This document shows, piece by piece, positions 36,148-46,220 of a stretch of 64,000 nucleotides of DNA. This DNA comes from Clostridium hydrogenum (GTDB lineage: Bacteria; Bacillota; Clostridia; Clostridiales; Clostridiaceae): assembly GCF_021432385.1 (NCBI RefSeq), contig NZ_JAEACT010000002.1, positions 2,065,501-2,129,500 of the forward strand, in the 5' to 3' direction. Position 1 is the first letter of the stretch. Each line of letters opens with the position of its first letter. Below the pieces are notes generated by a model that saw nothing but the letters and a program-made list of their open reading frames with translations, made no database searches and was not told the DNA's origin. Position numbers and translations under genes: made by a program.

Positions 36148-37092
36148 TTAATCTACCTCCTCAAACATTCCTGATCTTTTCATGTTAATGTAACTGATTG
36201 ATCCAATGATAATAAATATTATAACACCTAAGGCTGCACCCAAATCGTATCTATTTTGCTGCATAGCTAGCTTATATGTGAAAGATACAAGTATATCAGT
36301 ATATCCAGCAAAAGCAGAATTTAATCTTACAGGGTTACCATTAGTAATTAAATATGCAATATTAAAGTTATTGAAGTTAACTGCAAAAGAAGAAATAACT
36401 AAAGGGAATGTTGATGATGCAAGTGCTGGTAAAGTAATTTTATAAAACTGAGTGAACCAAGAAGCACCATCTATCTCTGCGGCTTCATAATATGTATCAG
36501 GAATTGCAGATAGAGCTCCGGTACATACATTCATCATGTATGGGAATGCAAGCCATATATTTACTAATATAAGACCAACTCTAGCCCAAAAAGGATTTGT
36601 TAACCAAGGAATATTTTGAGTTATAATATGAAGGGTTCTAAGTAAAACGTTAATTCCTCCATAAGTAGGATTTAATAAACCTTGCCATGTGATAATAGCA
36701 ATTGTAGCAGGTATTGCCCATGGTATAATAAGCAAACCTTTATATATTTTTGATTCCTTCATATCTGAATCATTTAGTATAATTGCAAGAATTAATCCAA
36801 CTATAAAAGATCCTAGTGTAGATATTAATGCGAAAATTATTGTCCATCCTAAAACAGGGAAAAACACTGTTTTTAACGGTCCAGTTAAAATAGAAATATA
36901 ATTGCTAAATCCAACAAGAGAATAATCTTGCATATGATTTATGCTATAGTTTGTAAAAGATATGTAAAAAGTATATAGTACCGGTAGCAAGGTTAAAACA
37001 AATATACTAATTAGTGCTGGTGATGAATATACATATGGTCTCACTTTATCATAAAAACTTCTACTATGATTTTGTTTTTTACCAGACTTCAT
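36148..37092 (-). CDS. ABC sugar transporter permease, MalF/GanP type
   Basis: The 314-aa membrane protein has about six helices and the EAA loop DTYYEAAEIDGASWFTQFYKITLPAL (about 205-230). The segment LIIPWAIPATIAIITWQGLLNPTYGGIN is typical of MalF-like permeases. The long periplasmic loop of E. coli MalF is absent, as in Gram-positive members. It pairs with the MalG-type protein to form the channel. It starts 60 bp after the binding-protein stop, behind a perfect stem-loop that may set a lower level than the binding protein. Confidence 0.93.
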   Translation of the reverse strand: MKSGKKQNHSRSFYDKVRPYVYSSPALISIFVLTLLPVLYTFYISFTNYSINHMQDYSLVGFSNYISILTGPLKTVFFPVLGWTIIFALISTLGSFIVGLILAIILNDSDMKESKIYKGLLIIPWAIPATIAIITWQGLLNPTYGGINVLLRTLHIITQNIPWLTNPFWARVGLILVNIWLAFPYMMNVCTGALSAIPDTYYEAAEIDGASWFTQFYKITLPALASSTFPLVISSFAVNFNNFNIAYLITNGNPVRLNSAFAGYTDILVSFTYKLAMQQNRYDLGAALGVIIFIIIGSISYINMKRSGMFEEVD

Positions 37093-37121
37093 TTCAAATA
37101 CCTCCTTGTAAATCTAATTAT

Positions 37122-37149
37122 ATAAAAGAGAGCATATGCTCTCTTTTAT
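37122..37149. terminator. Perfect 28-bp palindrome between binding protein and permeases
   Basis: ATAAAAGAGAGCAT / ATGCTCTCTTTTAT is fully self-complementary and has flanking A and T runs. It likely acts as a leaky terminator or 3'-end stabiliser, so that more binding protein than permease is made. Confidence 0.7.
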
Positions 37150-37152
37150 TTA

Positions 37153-38352
37153 TTATTTCTGAGCATCAATAGCAGCTTTTACATCTGATTCTGCTTTTTG
37201 AGCATAATTAGCTGGTGTCATTTTTCCTGATGTTAACATATTTAAAGAGTCACTTACTTTCCATATAGCGGATGCTTGTTGTATATTTGGCATTGGAGTA
37301 CCTACTTTAACTTGATCAACAAATGCTTTTACATTAGGATCTGTACTAACCTTATCTGCTTCTGATGTTAACGCTGGAATTCTATTACCTGTTTTGAATA
37401 AAATTTGGCTTGTATTTGCTGCTAAGTATTTCAATAAATCCATAGCTTCTGTTTTATTCTTTGATCTTGCATTTACGAATCCAGTTTGAACACCTACAAA
37501 TGTTGACATTGGTTTTCCATCAATAGTTGGCATTGGCACTACGGCAAATTTTAAATTGGCTTTTTTAAATCCATCAACATCCCATGGTCCACCAATATAA
37601 AATCCAGTTTTACCAGCTTGGAATTGTCCAGTAGCTATATCTCCTTTTATATCAGCTGACATAAATTTATCTTTTTGAACTAAATCTTGAATCATTTGAT
37701 AACCTTTTATTGCCCCTGCATTTGCTAAGCCTAAATTATTTGAATCAAGAGTACCATTATTATCTTTAAATGTATATCCGCCGTAAGCAGCTATAAATGG
37801 ATAACTGTAGTACAAATCGTTTACAGAATATTGAAATCCAACTGTTTTAGCTTGCTCTACTAGTTCATCAAATGTTTTTGGTGCTGTTTTTACCTTATCT
37901 GTATTATAAAACAATGTAGTTGTTTCTATTGATAATGGAATTGCATATTGTTTTCCATCAAGAGTAACAGCTTTAATTGCAGTTTCTGGATATTTTGATT
38001 TATCAAGATCGCTTGATGTAACTTCTTCTAATAATCCAGCTTTTTGGAAAGTTCCTAAGTTATCTTGTGGAACTCCAAACATTACATCTGGTCCTTTGCT
38101 ACTATTACCAGCTTGTAGGAAATTTGAATATTCACTTGTGTCACATACAACGTTTACTTTGTTTCCTGTTTTCTTTGCCCATTGCTGTGCTATTGGAGTT
38201 ATTTGCTTTACTTCGGCTTGTGTTAAATGTGACCATACTGTAATAGTTTTTCCTGTCTTGCTACTTCCCGAACTACTTCCGCAACCTGCTAAACTAGATA
38301 ATGTTACTATACCAACTAAAATCGATGCTAAAAATTTAACTTTTTTATTCAT
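37153..38352 (-). CDS. Extracellular sugar-binding lipoprotein of ABC importer, MalE/GanS type
   Basis: The 399-aa solute-binding protein has a lipobox LSSLAGCG (Cys24) for lipid anchoring. The segments KTITVWSHLTQAEVKQITPIAQQW, GPDVMFGVPQDNLGTFQKAGLLEEV, GKQYAIPLSIETTTLFYNTDKV and GKTGFYIGGPWDVDGF are classic maltose/oligosaccharide-binding features. It captures oligosaccharides outside the membrane. The GH53 and GH42 neighbours suggest galacto-oligosaccharides. It is the first gene of the transporter operon, with an AGGGGAGGGG-like site and two operator repeats in its leader. Confidence 0.94.
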   Translation of the reverse strand: MNKKVKFLASILVGIVTLSSLAGCGSSSGSSKTGKTITVWSHLTQAEVKQITPIAQQWAKKTGNKVNVVCDTSEYSNFLQAGNSSKGPDVMFGVPQDNLGTFQKAGLLEEVTSSDLDKSKYPETAIKAVTLDGKQYAIPLSIETTTLFYNTDKVKTAPKTFDELVEQAKTVGFQYSVNDLYYSYPFIAAYGGYTFKDNNGTLDSNNLGLANAGAIKGYQMIQDLVQKDKFMSADIKGDIATGQFQAGKTGFYIGGPWDVDGFKKANLKFAVVPMPTIDGKPMSTFVGVQTGFVNARSKNKTEAMDLLKYLAANTSQILFKTGNRIPALTSEADKVSTDPNVKAFVDQVKVGTPMPNIQQASAIWKVSDSLNMLTSGKMTPANYAQKAESDVKAAIDAQK

Positions 38353-38371
38353 TTCTTTCCCCTCCCAAGTT

Positions 38372-38444
38372 AGAAAACCTTTTCTCTTTAGAAAACCTTT
38401 TCTTTTTACAATCTAATAATATCAAATCTTATTAACTTTTGCAA
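38372..38444 (-). promoter_or_regulatory. Transporter operon promoter with two tandem 14-bp operators
   Basis: Minus-strand TTGCAA (38439-38444), 17-bp spacer and TATTAT (38416-38421) form the promoter. Two identical copies of AGAAAAGGTTTTCT lie just downstream at 38390-38403 and 38372-38385, 18 bp apart. The same word occurs once at 26787 before GH42, also directly after the -10 box. The placement suits a repressor. Confidence 0.75.
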
Positions 38445-38993
38445 TACGTTTTCATAAATAATTTTAAATTTTATTTTTAAATCAAATTTATATTGCATTG
38501 CATAATATGTTAGTTGGCTGTATATCACATTTATCAACTATATTAACAGGTTCTCCTGTATATATATTGCATTCTCTTAAAGCTCAATATTTGCATTTTT
38601 TTGATTTTATACCAAACAAAATATATATAAATTAGAAAATTATTTCTATTAAATACATATTTTTCTAATAAAAGCATATAATTTTTTTAAATTTTATTGC
38701 ATTAATATAATTGATATTGTATGTAATTTAGGTGCAACCTCTTATTTTATCTCATTTGATGTAATTAATACATTTTTATTACATTTAAATAAAATTTATA
38801 CATATGGTAGAAACTGTTTTCTATAATAATATACATTTTTATATTATAGTATATACTTTTCTGTAATTTATATATAAAGGCTTTGTTTTAAATAAGTTTC
38901 AAAAATTATCTGCCAAATGCTTTTGCTAGAAACCCTATAAAACAAAGCCCATATAAAAAAATAATACCTATATTTCTCACATGCTTCTATAAA
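38445..38993. other. AT-rich intergenic region without recognised genes
   Basis: Very AT-rich. The only structure seen is the family E palindrome at its end (38878-38952). Confidence 0.6.
38878..38952. repeat. Family E palindrome, copy 2
   Basis: The left arm GGCTTTGTTTTAAATAAG and right arm TATAAAACAAAGCC pair. The left arm is nearly the same as the copy at 22963. It sits 40 bp downstream of the 109-aa membrane protein stop. Confidence 0.65.
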
Positions 38994-39323
38994 CTATCTA
39001 GAAACTATATTTTTTGCTAAATAATATATACTTAGTATTATACATACCACACTTCCCCAAGAAAAAACTAAGCTTTCCAATCCTCCAATTCCTATTAAAT
39101 GCACCCAAAAAGTAGGACTAATAATCAATTTAAGAACTGCAATTACCAAGGTTATAACGCTTGGAATTGCAATTACTTCCTTTAAAGAAATAGCACAAAG
39201 GACTAAAGCTATTGGAACTATGTATCCAGCTCCCCATATTGGTATTATAAATCCAATTATAACTAAAATTAATGATATAATGCTGCAGGTACCTGCATAT
39301 TCAGCTTGTTTTTCTTCTTTCAT
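38994..39323 (-). CDS. Uncharacterised small membrane protein, 109 aa
   Basis: I do not recognise this protein. The N-terminus MKEEKQAEYAG is charged and followed by three to four hydrophobic stretches (about 12-45, 50-70 and 83-103), with few charged residues. It resembles short DUF-type membrane proteins of Clostridium. RBS: AAGGGAGAG before ATG 39323. It is a single gene between two AT-rich gaps. Confidence 0.65.
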   Translation of the reverse strand: MKEEKQAEYAGTCSIISLILVIIGFIIPIWGAGYIVPIALVLCAISLKEVIAIPSVITLVIAVLKLIISPTFWVHLIGIGGLESLVFSWGSVVCIILSIYYLAKNIVSR

Positions 39324-39571
39324 AATTCACTCTCCCTTATTAATCAATTGCTTTTCCATCATAAATCGAATGCTGATTTCCCCTCTATTGTCCATCAAAA
39401 TATTCCCATGTTAGAATAATAACCCAAATAAATAATTATATCAATACTATTACTTAATGTTCTGTAATTTAGATACTTTTATAGTTAAAATGACCAAAGA
39501 GCTGCCAAAGGTTATTTGACAGCAAGCCACGACACCTGTAAAATCACAATGTCAAGACCATGTAAAAGTTA

Positions 39572-39600
39572 TTGACTTGTAATTCCTTACAGTTTATTAT
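39572..39600 (+). promoter_or_regulatory. Sigma-A-type promoter of the phosphoesterase gene
   Basis: TTGACT (39572-39577), 17-bp spacer and TATTAT (39595-39600) lie 72 bp before the ATG. The rest of the 349-bp gap shows nothing further. Confidence 0.65.
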
Positions 39601-39672
39601 GTATATAACTAAATAATCATTTAGTGTATTGGTTTAAGTTGTTAATTTATATTTTGAATCGAGGTTGATTTT

Positions 39673-40596
39673 ATGAGATATGCCATCATTTCAGATATTC
39701 ATGGAAATTACTTTGCTTTAAATGCAGTGTTAGAAGATTGTAAAAAGCAACATATTGATAAATATCTCTTCTTGGGAGATTATTATGGCGAATTCCCAAT
39801 GCCAAATGAAGTAATATCCAAGATTAAGGAAATTGATAACTCTTACGCTATTAAGGGTAATAAAGAACAAAGATTGGTTGATTATTATTATACTAGTCAT
39901 GAACAGCGAACAAGTGAGCAACTTGCTCCTTTATTCTGGAATCTGAAAAATATTAATAACAGCAGCTATGAGTATATTGAGAGCCTACCTGAAACGCTGT
40001 CTTTTGAAATAGACAATACTAAATTTTTTATGGCTCATTCTCCAAGCCAACATTTTGAATATGGAGTTATTGATAGTATAAGTGGTCTAACATTCATTAA
40101 TGAATTTGGTATGGATTACACTAATCACTCTGAGTATTTGCATTATATAAAAAATAAAATTCAAACTGATTTGAATTTTATCAATACTTTATCTGACAAA
40201 ACTGATGGTATCTATTTATTTGGACATTACCATACACAATGGCATACACGAATTAATAATAAATTATTAATAAATCCTGGTTCATGTGGTATGCCAAATG
40301 ATTTTGATACATCGGCTCCGTATACTGTACTAGATACGAATGGATTTTCTATAATAGAACGGCGTGTACAATATGATATAAAAATGCCTGTACAATTTCT
40401 GAAAGAATCTGATTATTATAGGTTTGCACCTTTTTGGTGTAAACTATCAATTATGGAATTTGAAAATGCTAAGGTAACTGCTTTTCTATTTTTAGAATTT
40501 GTTGAAGAATTAGCAAAAGCGAGAAATGATACTATTCGTCCATATTCTAATACATTGTGGAGAGAAGCTATTTCATTGTATGAAAAAACGCATTAA
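39673..40596 (+). CDS. Metallophosphoesterase (calcineurin-like)
   Basis: The 307-aa protein has the phosphoesterase signature: IISDIHGNYFAL (Asp and His of motif I, 7-18), LFLGDYYG (motif II), IKGNKEQ (motif III, GN-x-E), MAHSP and FGHYHTQW, then the YfcE-type ending LINPGSCGMP. It should hydrolyse a phosphodiester or phosphomonoester with two metal ions in the cytoplasm. A C-terminal ~80-residue extension (about 225-307) has no clear motif. The substrate is unknown. It has its own promoter and no operon partner. Confidence 0.9.
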   Translation: MRYAIISDIHGNYFALNAVLEDCKKQHIDKYLFLGDYYGEFPMPNEVISKIKEIDNSYAIKGNKEQRLVDYYYTSHEQRTSEQLAPLFWNLKNINNSSYEYIESLPETLSFEIDNTKFFMAHSPSQHFEYGVIDSISGLTFINEFGMDYTNHSEYLHYIKNKIQTDLNFINTLSDKTDGIYLFGHYHTQWHTRINNKLLINPGSCGMPNDFDTSAPYTVLDTNGFSIIERRVQYDIKMPVQFLKESDYYRFAPFWCKLSIMEFENAKVTAFLFLEFVEELAKARNDTIRPYSNTLWREAISLYEKTH

Positions 40597-40681
40597 TTTG
40601 ACAGCATATTATAAGCAAACAACCATTCACATTACACTTTGACTACGACTTAAGTATCTATTAAAAATTTGCAAAAACAAA

Positions 40682-40797
40682 GGTATAGTACAAAAACTTA
40701 AATAATAAGTGGGAGCTCTGCATAAAAAAATGCTATTAATCACATCATTTTTATGCAGAGCTCCCACTTATTATTTTGTTTTGCACTACACCTTTGT
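40682..40797. repeat. Family D long palindrome
   Basis: Outer arms acaaaggtatagtacaaaa / tttgcactacacctttgt and a perfect inner stem of about 28 bp (aataataagtgggagctctg...) surround a ~19-bp loop. It lies between convergent genes (phosphoesterase and tkt) and can act as a terminator for both. Confidence 0.85.
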
Positions 40798-40806
40798 TTT
40801 CAATAA

Positions 40807-42798
40807 TTATAAATTTTGTAAAACTTTTTTAGCTTTTTTAACTACATTTTCTACAGTGAAGCCAAATTCTTTAAATAAAACCTCAGCCTTGCCTGATGCA
40901 CCAAAGCTCTCCATAGCTACTATTTCACCATCAAGTCCAACATATTTATGCCATCCAAAGGGTGAAGCAGCTTCTACAGCAACTCTAGCTCTTACTTTTT
41001 TAGGCAAAACGGAAGCTTTGTATTCTTCGCTTTGCTCTTCAAATATTTCAAATGATGGAACACTAACAACTCTTGCATCTATATTTTCTTTTTCAAGTTC
41101 TTTTGCTGCATTAAAAATAAGTTCAACTTCTGAACCTGAAGCCATTAATATTACATCAGGGTTTTCTTTATTCTTAGAATCCTTTAATATATATCCACCC
41201 TTTAATGCATTTTTATCTGAGTTCTCATATAGCGGAAGTGTTTGCCTTGTAAGAACTAAAGCTGTAGGTCCTTTTTTGCTGCTTAAAGCACTATACCAAG
41301 CCGCAGCAGTTTCATTAGAATCTGCTGGTCTAAATACAGTCATATTAGGAATAGATCTTAAAGCAGCTAATTGTTCAATAGGTTCATGGGTTGGACCATC
41401 TTCACCTACTCCAATACTATCATGAGTTAAAACATAAACTATTGGAAGTTTCATTATAGCAGAAAGCCTCATTGCACCTTTCATATAGTCACTAAACACA
41501 AAGAAAGTTGCTACAAAAACCTTAAGTCCTCCATGTAAATACATTCCATTAGCAATTGCTGCCATAGCATGTTCTCTGACTCCAAAATGCATGTTAGACC
41601 CACTTCTATCTTCAGCAGAAAAATCTCCTCTATCATCCATATGTGTCTTATTTGATGGTGCTAAATCTGCAGATCCACCTATTAAATTAGGTACAAGTTT
41701 TGCAAGTCTATTAATTATAATACCAGATGACTGTCTTGTAGCCATTGGTTTTTCAAACTTCCAAAAATCCTCATTTTTCAAAAGATCTACTGACATTTTA
41801 TCACTAAACCAAACAGCCCATTCCTTTGCAAGATCTGGATACTCTTTTTTGTATTCTTCAAACATCCTATTCCATTTATCTTCTTCGTTCTGTGCTTTTA
41901 ACTTAAATTCCTCTGCAAAAGCTTTTACTTCTTCAGGGATAGTGAAAGGTTCATAGTTCCAATTAAGTGCCTCTTTCGCAGCCTTTAAGTTTTCTTCACC
42001 CAAAGGCTCACCATGTGCAGCTGATTTACCCTGTTTTGCAGGACAGCCATACCCTATAATATTCTTAACTACTATTATTGAAGGTCTATTTTTATCAGCT
42101 TTAGCTTCTTTTATTGCGGCATCTATTTTAGCTACGTTAGTTCCATCCTCTACATGTAAAACCTGCCAACCATATGCTTCATATCTAAGTGCAACATTTT
42201 CTCTAAAAGCAATATCAGTGTTTCCTTCTATAGATATGTTATTTGAATCATATAAGACTATTAATTTACCAAGACCTAAGGTACCTGCAAGTGAACTTGC
42301 TTCCCCCGATACGCCTTCCATTAAGCATCCATCACCAGCAATTGCATACGTATAATGGTCTATTATATTGTAATTAGGCTTGTTAAATTTATTTGCCAAA
42401 TAAGTTTCTGCTATAGCCATACCAACAGCATTGCATATTCCTTGTCCCAAAGGTCCTGTTGTTGTTTCTATTCCATCAGTATGACCATACTCTGGGTGAC
42501 CAGGTGTTTTACTTCCAAATTGTCTAAAATTCTTAATTTCATCCATGGTTACATCTTTATATCCAAATATATTAAGCAGTGAATATAAAAGCATTGAACC
42601 ATGACCTGCAGAAAGTACAAATCTATCTCTATCTTCCCATTTTGAATTATTAGGATTCTGCTTTAAGTGCCTACTCCAAAGTGTATATGCCATTGGAGCA
42701 GATCCCATAGGCAAACCTGGATGACCAGATTTTGCTCTTTGAATAGCTTCTGCCGAAATAATCCTTATTGTATTTATAGCTAAATTATCTATATCCAT
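40807..42798 (-). CDS. tkt: Transketolase
   Basis: Start at ATG 42798 ([28 protein letters not shown]) after AAAGGAG gives 663 aa, the usual length. A longer frame reads back through a repeat. Motifs: [11 protein letters not shown], thiamine-diphosphate motif [18 protein letters not shown]...[10 protein letters not shown], and the pyrimidine-domain [16 protein letters not shown]. It moves two-carbon units between sugar phosphates in the non-oxidative pentose phosphate pathway. It is last in the araD-araA-tal-tkt operon, feeding xylulose-5-phosphate from arabinose into glycolysis. Confidence 0.97.
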   Translation of the reverse strand: MDIDNLAINTIRIISAEAIQRAKSGHPGLPMGSAPMAYTLWSRHLKQNPNNSKWEDRDRFVLSAGHGSMLLYSLLNIFGYKDVTMDEIKNFRQFGSKTPGHPEYGHTDGIETTTGPLGQGICNAVGMAIAETYLANKFNKPNYNIIDHYTYAIAGDGCLMEGVSGEASSLAGTLGLGKLIVLYDSNNISIEGNTDIAFRENVALRYEAYGWQVLHVEDGTNVAKIDAAIKEAKADKNRPSIIVVKNIIGYGCPAKQGKSAAHGEPLGEENLKAAKEALNWNYEPFTIPEEVKAFAEEFKLKAQNEEDKWNRMFEEYKKEYPDLAKEWAVWFSDKMSVDLLKNEDFWKFEKPMATRQSSGIIINRLAKLVPNLIGGSADLAPSNKTHMDDRGDFSAEDRSGSNMHFGVREHAMAAIANGMYLHGGLKVFVATFFVFSDYMKGAMRLSAIMKLPIVYVLTHDSIGVGEDGPTHEPIEQLAALRSIPNMTVFRPADSNETAAAWYSALSSKKGPTALVLTRQTLPLYENSDKNALKGGYILKDSKNKENPDVILMASGSEVELIFNAAKELEKENIDARVVSVPSFEIFEEQSEEYKASVLPKKVRARVAVEAASPFGWHKYVGLDGEIVAMESFGASGKAEVLFKEFGFTVENVVKKAKKVLQNL

Positions 42799-42818
42799 AC
42801 TAATATACTCCTTTATTA

Positions 42819-42921
42819 AAGATAAACCACTTGAAACTTCAAAAACAATTTGTATCAAAATGCCATCTTCTAGGCATTTTGATGCAAATTGATTTTGATA
42901 GTTCAACTGGTTTATCTATAT
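42819..42921 (-). repeat. Family A repeat, copy 8, inside the ara operon
   Basis: Full reverse copy (GATAAACCACTTGAAAC start) between tal and tkt, with centre AATGCC-ATCTTCTA-GGCATT. It would be a strong hairpin in the ara mRNA. Confidence 0.88.
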
Positions 42922-42952
42922 TTAAAACATCAACATTCTTTTAAAACATAGC

Positions 42953-43600
42953 TTATTTATTAAATGCTTCTGCCCAATCCTTCTTAAATTTCTCTAAGCC
43001 TTGATCTGTTAAAGGATGTTTTACCATCTGCATAATTAAATTGTATGGTACTGTTGCTATATCTGCTCCAGCCTTTGCTGCTTCAATTACATGTATTGGA
43101 TTTCTTACGCTGGCTGCTATTATTTCTGTTTCTATTCCATGAATTTCGAATATCTCTGCTATATCTCTAACTAAGTCCATGCCTATCATTGATATATCAT
43201 CTATTCTTCCGAGAAATGGACTTACATATGTTGCTCCTGCATTTGCTGCAAGTAAAGCTTGTGTTGCCGAAAATATTAAAGTTACATTTGTTTTAATTCC
43301 TTCTTTTGAAAGAACTTTAACAGCCTTAAGACCTTCTACCGTCATTGGAATTTTTACAATCATATTCTTATGAATTGCTGCTATTTTTCTGCCTTCTTCT
43401 ATCATACCCTTTGCATCTTCGCTTATAACTTCTCCACTTATTGGTCCATCAACTATTTCTGTGATTTCTTTTATAACTTCATTAAAATCTCTACCTTCTT
43501 TTGCTACTAGTGAAGGATTTGTTGTAACTCCACATATTACTCCCATTTCATTCGCTTCTTTAATATATTCTACATTTGCTGTATCTAAAAAAAGCTTCAT
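42953..43600 (-). CDS. tal: Transaldolase, MipB/TalC type
   Basis: The 215-aa small transaldolase (fructose-6-phosphate aldolase-like subfamily) begins [20 protein letters not shown]. It contains [13 protein letters not shown] (22-36), the Schiff-base Lys in [18 protein letters not shown] (Lys in VKIP, about 84) and [14 protein letters not shown]. It transfers dihydroxyacetone units in the pentose phosphate pathway. It is between araA (19-bp gap) and tkt in the operon. RBS: GGGGGAATAGGGA. Confidence 0.95.
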   Translation of the reverse strand: MKLFLDTANVEYIKEANEMGVICGVTTNPSLVAKEGRDFNEVIKEITEIVDGPISGEVISEDAKGMIEEGRKIAAIHKNMIVKIPMTVEGLKAVKVLSKEGIKTNVTLIFSATQALLAANAGATYVSPFLGRIDDISMIGMDLVRDIAEIFEIHGIETEIIAASVRNPIHVIEAAKAGADIATVPYNLIMQMVKHPLTDQGLEKFKKDWAEAFNK

Positions 43601-43619
43601 TCCCTATTCCCCCAAATTC

Positions 43620-45086
43620 TTATTTTGTTGTTTTTTCAATTACATCCTTTAACTTTGTATCTTTATCAATAATTATAGTTTCTAAACCAACCATACGACT
43701 CCAATCATATACTTGTTCTACAGTTAAAGCTAATGAAAGAACTGTATGATGTCCACCACCTGCATAAATCCAAGCTTTGACTCCATCAATAAAGTTTGGT
43801 TCTGGTTTCCACACCATTTTAGCAACTGGTAAATTAGGCATGTCTTCATCTGGATTTACAGCTGTTACTTCATTTATAATCAAACGATAATGAGTTCCTA
43901 AATCAAGCATTGATACAGCTACACCGTGTCCTGTAGAACCATTAAAAATCAAACGAGCTGGATCTTCACGATCTCCGATTCCTAAAGGTTTAACAATTAC
44001 TTTTGGTTTATCAGAAGCAAGGGTTGGATCAACTTCAAGCATATGAGCACCCAAACTCTTTTCATTTCCACGGCTAAGTTCATATGTGTAATCTTCCATA
44101 AAGCCTGTCTTAGTGTTATTTGTCATAACTTTTAATAATCTATCTAAAGCTGCTGTTTTCCAATCTCCTTCACCAGCAAATCCATAACCTTCAGCATTTA
44201 AACGTTGAACTGCAAGTCCAGGTAATTGCTTCATACCATATAAATCTTCAAAGTTAGTAGTAAACGCGTTATAGTTTCCTCTTTCCAAGAAAGTTCTTAA
44301 AGCAATTTCAATTTTAATTTGTTCTTTAACTTGCTTTTCATAAAATGCTGGATCATTTTCACCTGGATCTAATATATATAATCCTTTAAATTCTTCATAA
44401 GTTTTATTTATATCAGCTTCTGAAACCTTATCCATTTCAGCAACTAAATCACCTATAGCAAAATAATCAACTGTCCATCCAAATTGAATTTGAGCTTCTA
44501 CTTTATCTCCTTCTGTAACTGCAACATTACGCATATTATCTCCAAAACGCGCAACTTTTATGCTTTCACTAGCAATGTAACCAACAGCTACTTTCATCCA
44601 ATCTGAAACTTCTTTTTGAACTTCTTTATCCTTCCAATATCCTACAACAATTTTATTGTGCTTCTTAAGTCTTGCATTTATAAATCCATATTCTCTATCT
44701 CCATGGGCACTTTGATGTAAGTTCATGTAATCCATATCTATTGTCTTCCAAGGAATATTTTCATTATATTGAGTTGCAAAGTGTAATAATGGCTTTTGTA
44801 AAAGCTTTGTTCCTGCAATCCACATTTTAGCAGGTGAGAAGGTATGCATCCAAGTTATAACTCCAGCCACTTCATCTTTGTAATTAGCTTCTTTCATTAT
44901 CTTTTTTATCTCATCGGCAGATGTTGCTAAAGATTTAAATACTATTGGATATGGCAAATTTGCACTTTCATTTAATTCATCCACAATAACCTTAGAATTC
45001 TTTTTTACCTCTGCTAAAGCTTCTTCACCATACAAATGTTGACTTCCTACAACAAACCAAAATTCCATTTTTTCATTTTTTAACAT
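43620..45086 (-). CDS. araA: L-arabinose isomerase
   Basis: The 488-aa enzyme converts L-arabinose to L-ribulose. N-terminus [20 protein letters not shown] is diagnostic. [30 protein letters not shown], the metal/active-site Glu region [21 protein letters not shown] and [16 protein letters not shown] are intact, with the His-rich [10 protein letters not shown] near the end. It is cytoplasmic and metal dependent. It lies 13 bp after araD and is co-transcribed with it under AraR and probably CcpA. Confidence 0.97.
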   Translation of the reverse strand: MLKNEKMEFWFVVGSQHLYGEEALAEVKKNSKVIVDELNESANLPYPIVFKSLATSADEIKKIMKEANYKDEVAGVITWMHTFSPAKMWIAGTKLLQKPLLHFATQYNENIPWKTIDMDYMNLHQSAHGDREYGFINARLKKHNKIVVGYWKDKEVQKEVSDWMKVAVGYIASESIKVARFGDNMRNVAVTEGDKVEAQIQFGWTVDYFAIGDLVAEMDKVSEADINKTYEEFKGLYILDPGENDPAFYEKQVKEQIKIEIALRTFLERGNYNAFTTNFEDLYGMKQLPGLAVQRLNAEGYGFAGEGDWKTAALDRLLKVMTNNTKTGFMEDYTYELSRGNEKSLGAHMLEVDPTLASDKPKVIVKPLGIGDREDPARLIFNGSTGHGVAVSMLDLGTHYRLIINEVTAVNPDEDMPNLPVAKMVWKPEPNFIDGVKAWIYAGGGHHTVLSLALTVEQVYDWSRMVGLETIIIDKDTKLKDVIEKTTK

Positions 45087-45099
45087 ATTTCATTTCCCC

Positions 45100-45804
45100 T
45101 TATCTATTTTTATTTTGTCCATAATATGCATTTTTACCATGCTTACGATAGAAATGCTTATCAAGTAGACACTTGTCCATTCTTATATTCTCTGGATTTA
45201 GCTGTAATGAATGGTAGGTCATTTTTGCTACTTCTTCTAATACAACAGAATTATGTACCGCATTCTTAGGATCTGTACCCCAAGTAAACGGTCCATGATC
45301 ATTTACTAAAACTCCAGGCATATAATCTGGATTAATATTAGCGTTATTAAAGGTTTCAACAATAACATTACCTGTTTCTTTTTCATACTCTCCAGTAATT
45401 TCCTTCTCTGTCATCCTTCGAGTCACTGGAACATCACCATAGAAGTAATCTCCTTGTGTTGTACCTGCTGCTGGTATGACAAGTCCTGCTTGAGCAAACG
45501 ATACAGCCCAAGGTGAATGAGTATGTACAATTCCCTTGATATTTTTAAAAGCTTTATATAAAACTAAATGTGTTGCTGTATCACTGGATGGGTTTAAATT
45601 TCCTTCTACAACTTTTCCATCTAAATCTACTACAACCATATCGGTTGCTTTCATTTCTGTGTATTCAACTCCACTAGGTTTAATTACTACTAGTCCATTT
45701 TTTCTATCAATACCGCTAACATTTCCCCAAGTAAATGTTACTAGCTTATATTCTGGAAGCATTAAGTTTGCCTCAAACACTTCCTTTTTTAAATCTTCTA
45801 ACAT
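45100..45804 (-). CDS. araD: L-ribulose-5-phosphate 4-epimerase
   Basis: The 234-aa class II aldolase-fold enzyme makes D-xylulose-5-phosphate. The zinc site is seen in [16 protein letters not shown] (His pair) and HGPFTWG with [10 protein letters not shown]-terminus [30 protein letters not shown] is typical. It is the first gene of the operon, with two AraR-like operators and a cre-like site upstream. The kinase araB, normally needed before this step, is not in the window. Confidence 0.97.
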   Translation of the reverse strand: MLEDLKKEVFEANLMLPEYKLVTFTWGNVSGIDRKNGLVVIKPSGVEYTEMKATDMVVVDLDGKVVEGNLNPSSDTATHLVLYKAFKNIKGIVHTHSPWAVSFAQAGLVIPAAGTTQGDYFYGDVPVTRRMTEKEITGEYEKETGNVIVETFNNANINPDYMPGVLVNDHGPFTWGTDPKNAVHNSVVLEEVAKMTYHSLQLNPENIRMDKCLLDKHFYRKHGKNAYYGQNKNR

Positions 45805-45859
45805 ATCACTAACCTTCCTTTACAGCAATTTATTTGATTTCAAGTATATTTTTAGGACA

Positions 45860-45873
45860 TTTAATCGCTTTCA
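45860..45873 (-). promoter_or_regulatory. cre-like site at the start of the ara operon transcript
   Basis: Minus-strand TGAAAGCGATTAAA matches 13 of 14 positions of TGWAANCGNTNWCA. It lies just after the -10 box, so CcpA bound here would block elongation when glucose is present. Confidence 0.6.
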
Positions 45874-45880
45874 TAAGATA

Positions 45881-45938
45881 ATAATAATATTCATACCTAC
45901 AAATGTCAATATATTTTTTAAAATTTGTACGCACAAAT
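45881..45938 (-). promoter_or_regulatory. araD promoter with two AraR-type operators
   Basis: Promoter: TTGACA (45904-45909), 17-bp spacer, TATTAT (45881-45886). Operator 1 at 45923-45938, ATTTGTACGCACAAAT, differs by one base from the B. subtilis AraR consensus ATTTGTACGTACAAAT. Operator 2 at 45889-45904 matches 13 of 16 and overlaps the spacer. Centres are 34 bp apart. Confidence 0.82.
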
Positions 45939-46006
45939 TTTTTCTCAGTATCATTGTTAAACAGCCACTCTTTTGATATACTACTATATAGGAAAACTTT
46001 TTAATT

Positions 46007-46109
46007 AAAGATAAACCACTTGAAACTTCAAAATTAATTTGCATCATAATGCCGTCTTTTGGGCATTATGATGCAAATTGATTTTGGTAGTTGAACTGGT
46101 TTATCTATA
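46007..46109 (-). repeat. Family A repeat, copy 9
   Basis: Full reverse copy in the araD-araR divergent region. Its centre is AATGCC-GTCTTTTG-GGCATT. Confidence 0.87.
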
Positions 46110-46115
46110 AATATA

Positions 46116-46209
46116 AAACACCGTAAAACTTGAAGTTTATTTCTACCAAAATGCCGTCTTCTGGACAGTATGATGCAAATTAATTTTGGTAGTTGAACTG
46201 GTTTATCTA
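46116..46209 (-). repeat. Family A repeat, copy 10, directly before araR
   Basis: A slightly shortened copy lacking its first arm. It ends in TGGTTTATCTA just before the AAGGAG ribosome site of araR, so the araR leader RNA starts within or after a repeat. Confidence 0.82.
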
Positions 46210-46220
46210 AGGAGAAAAAG

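Noticed and set aside
38439..38455. TGAAAACGTATTGCA as a cre site before the transporter operon
   Set aside because: The halves are one base too far apart for the cre pattern.
40709..41425. 238-codon plus-strand frame opposite tkt
   Set aside because: It is antisense to a clear transketolase and its N-terminal part comes from the palindrome at 40682-40797.
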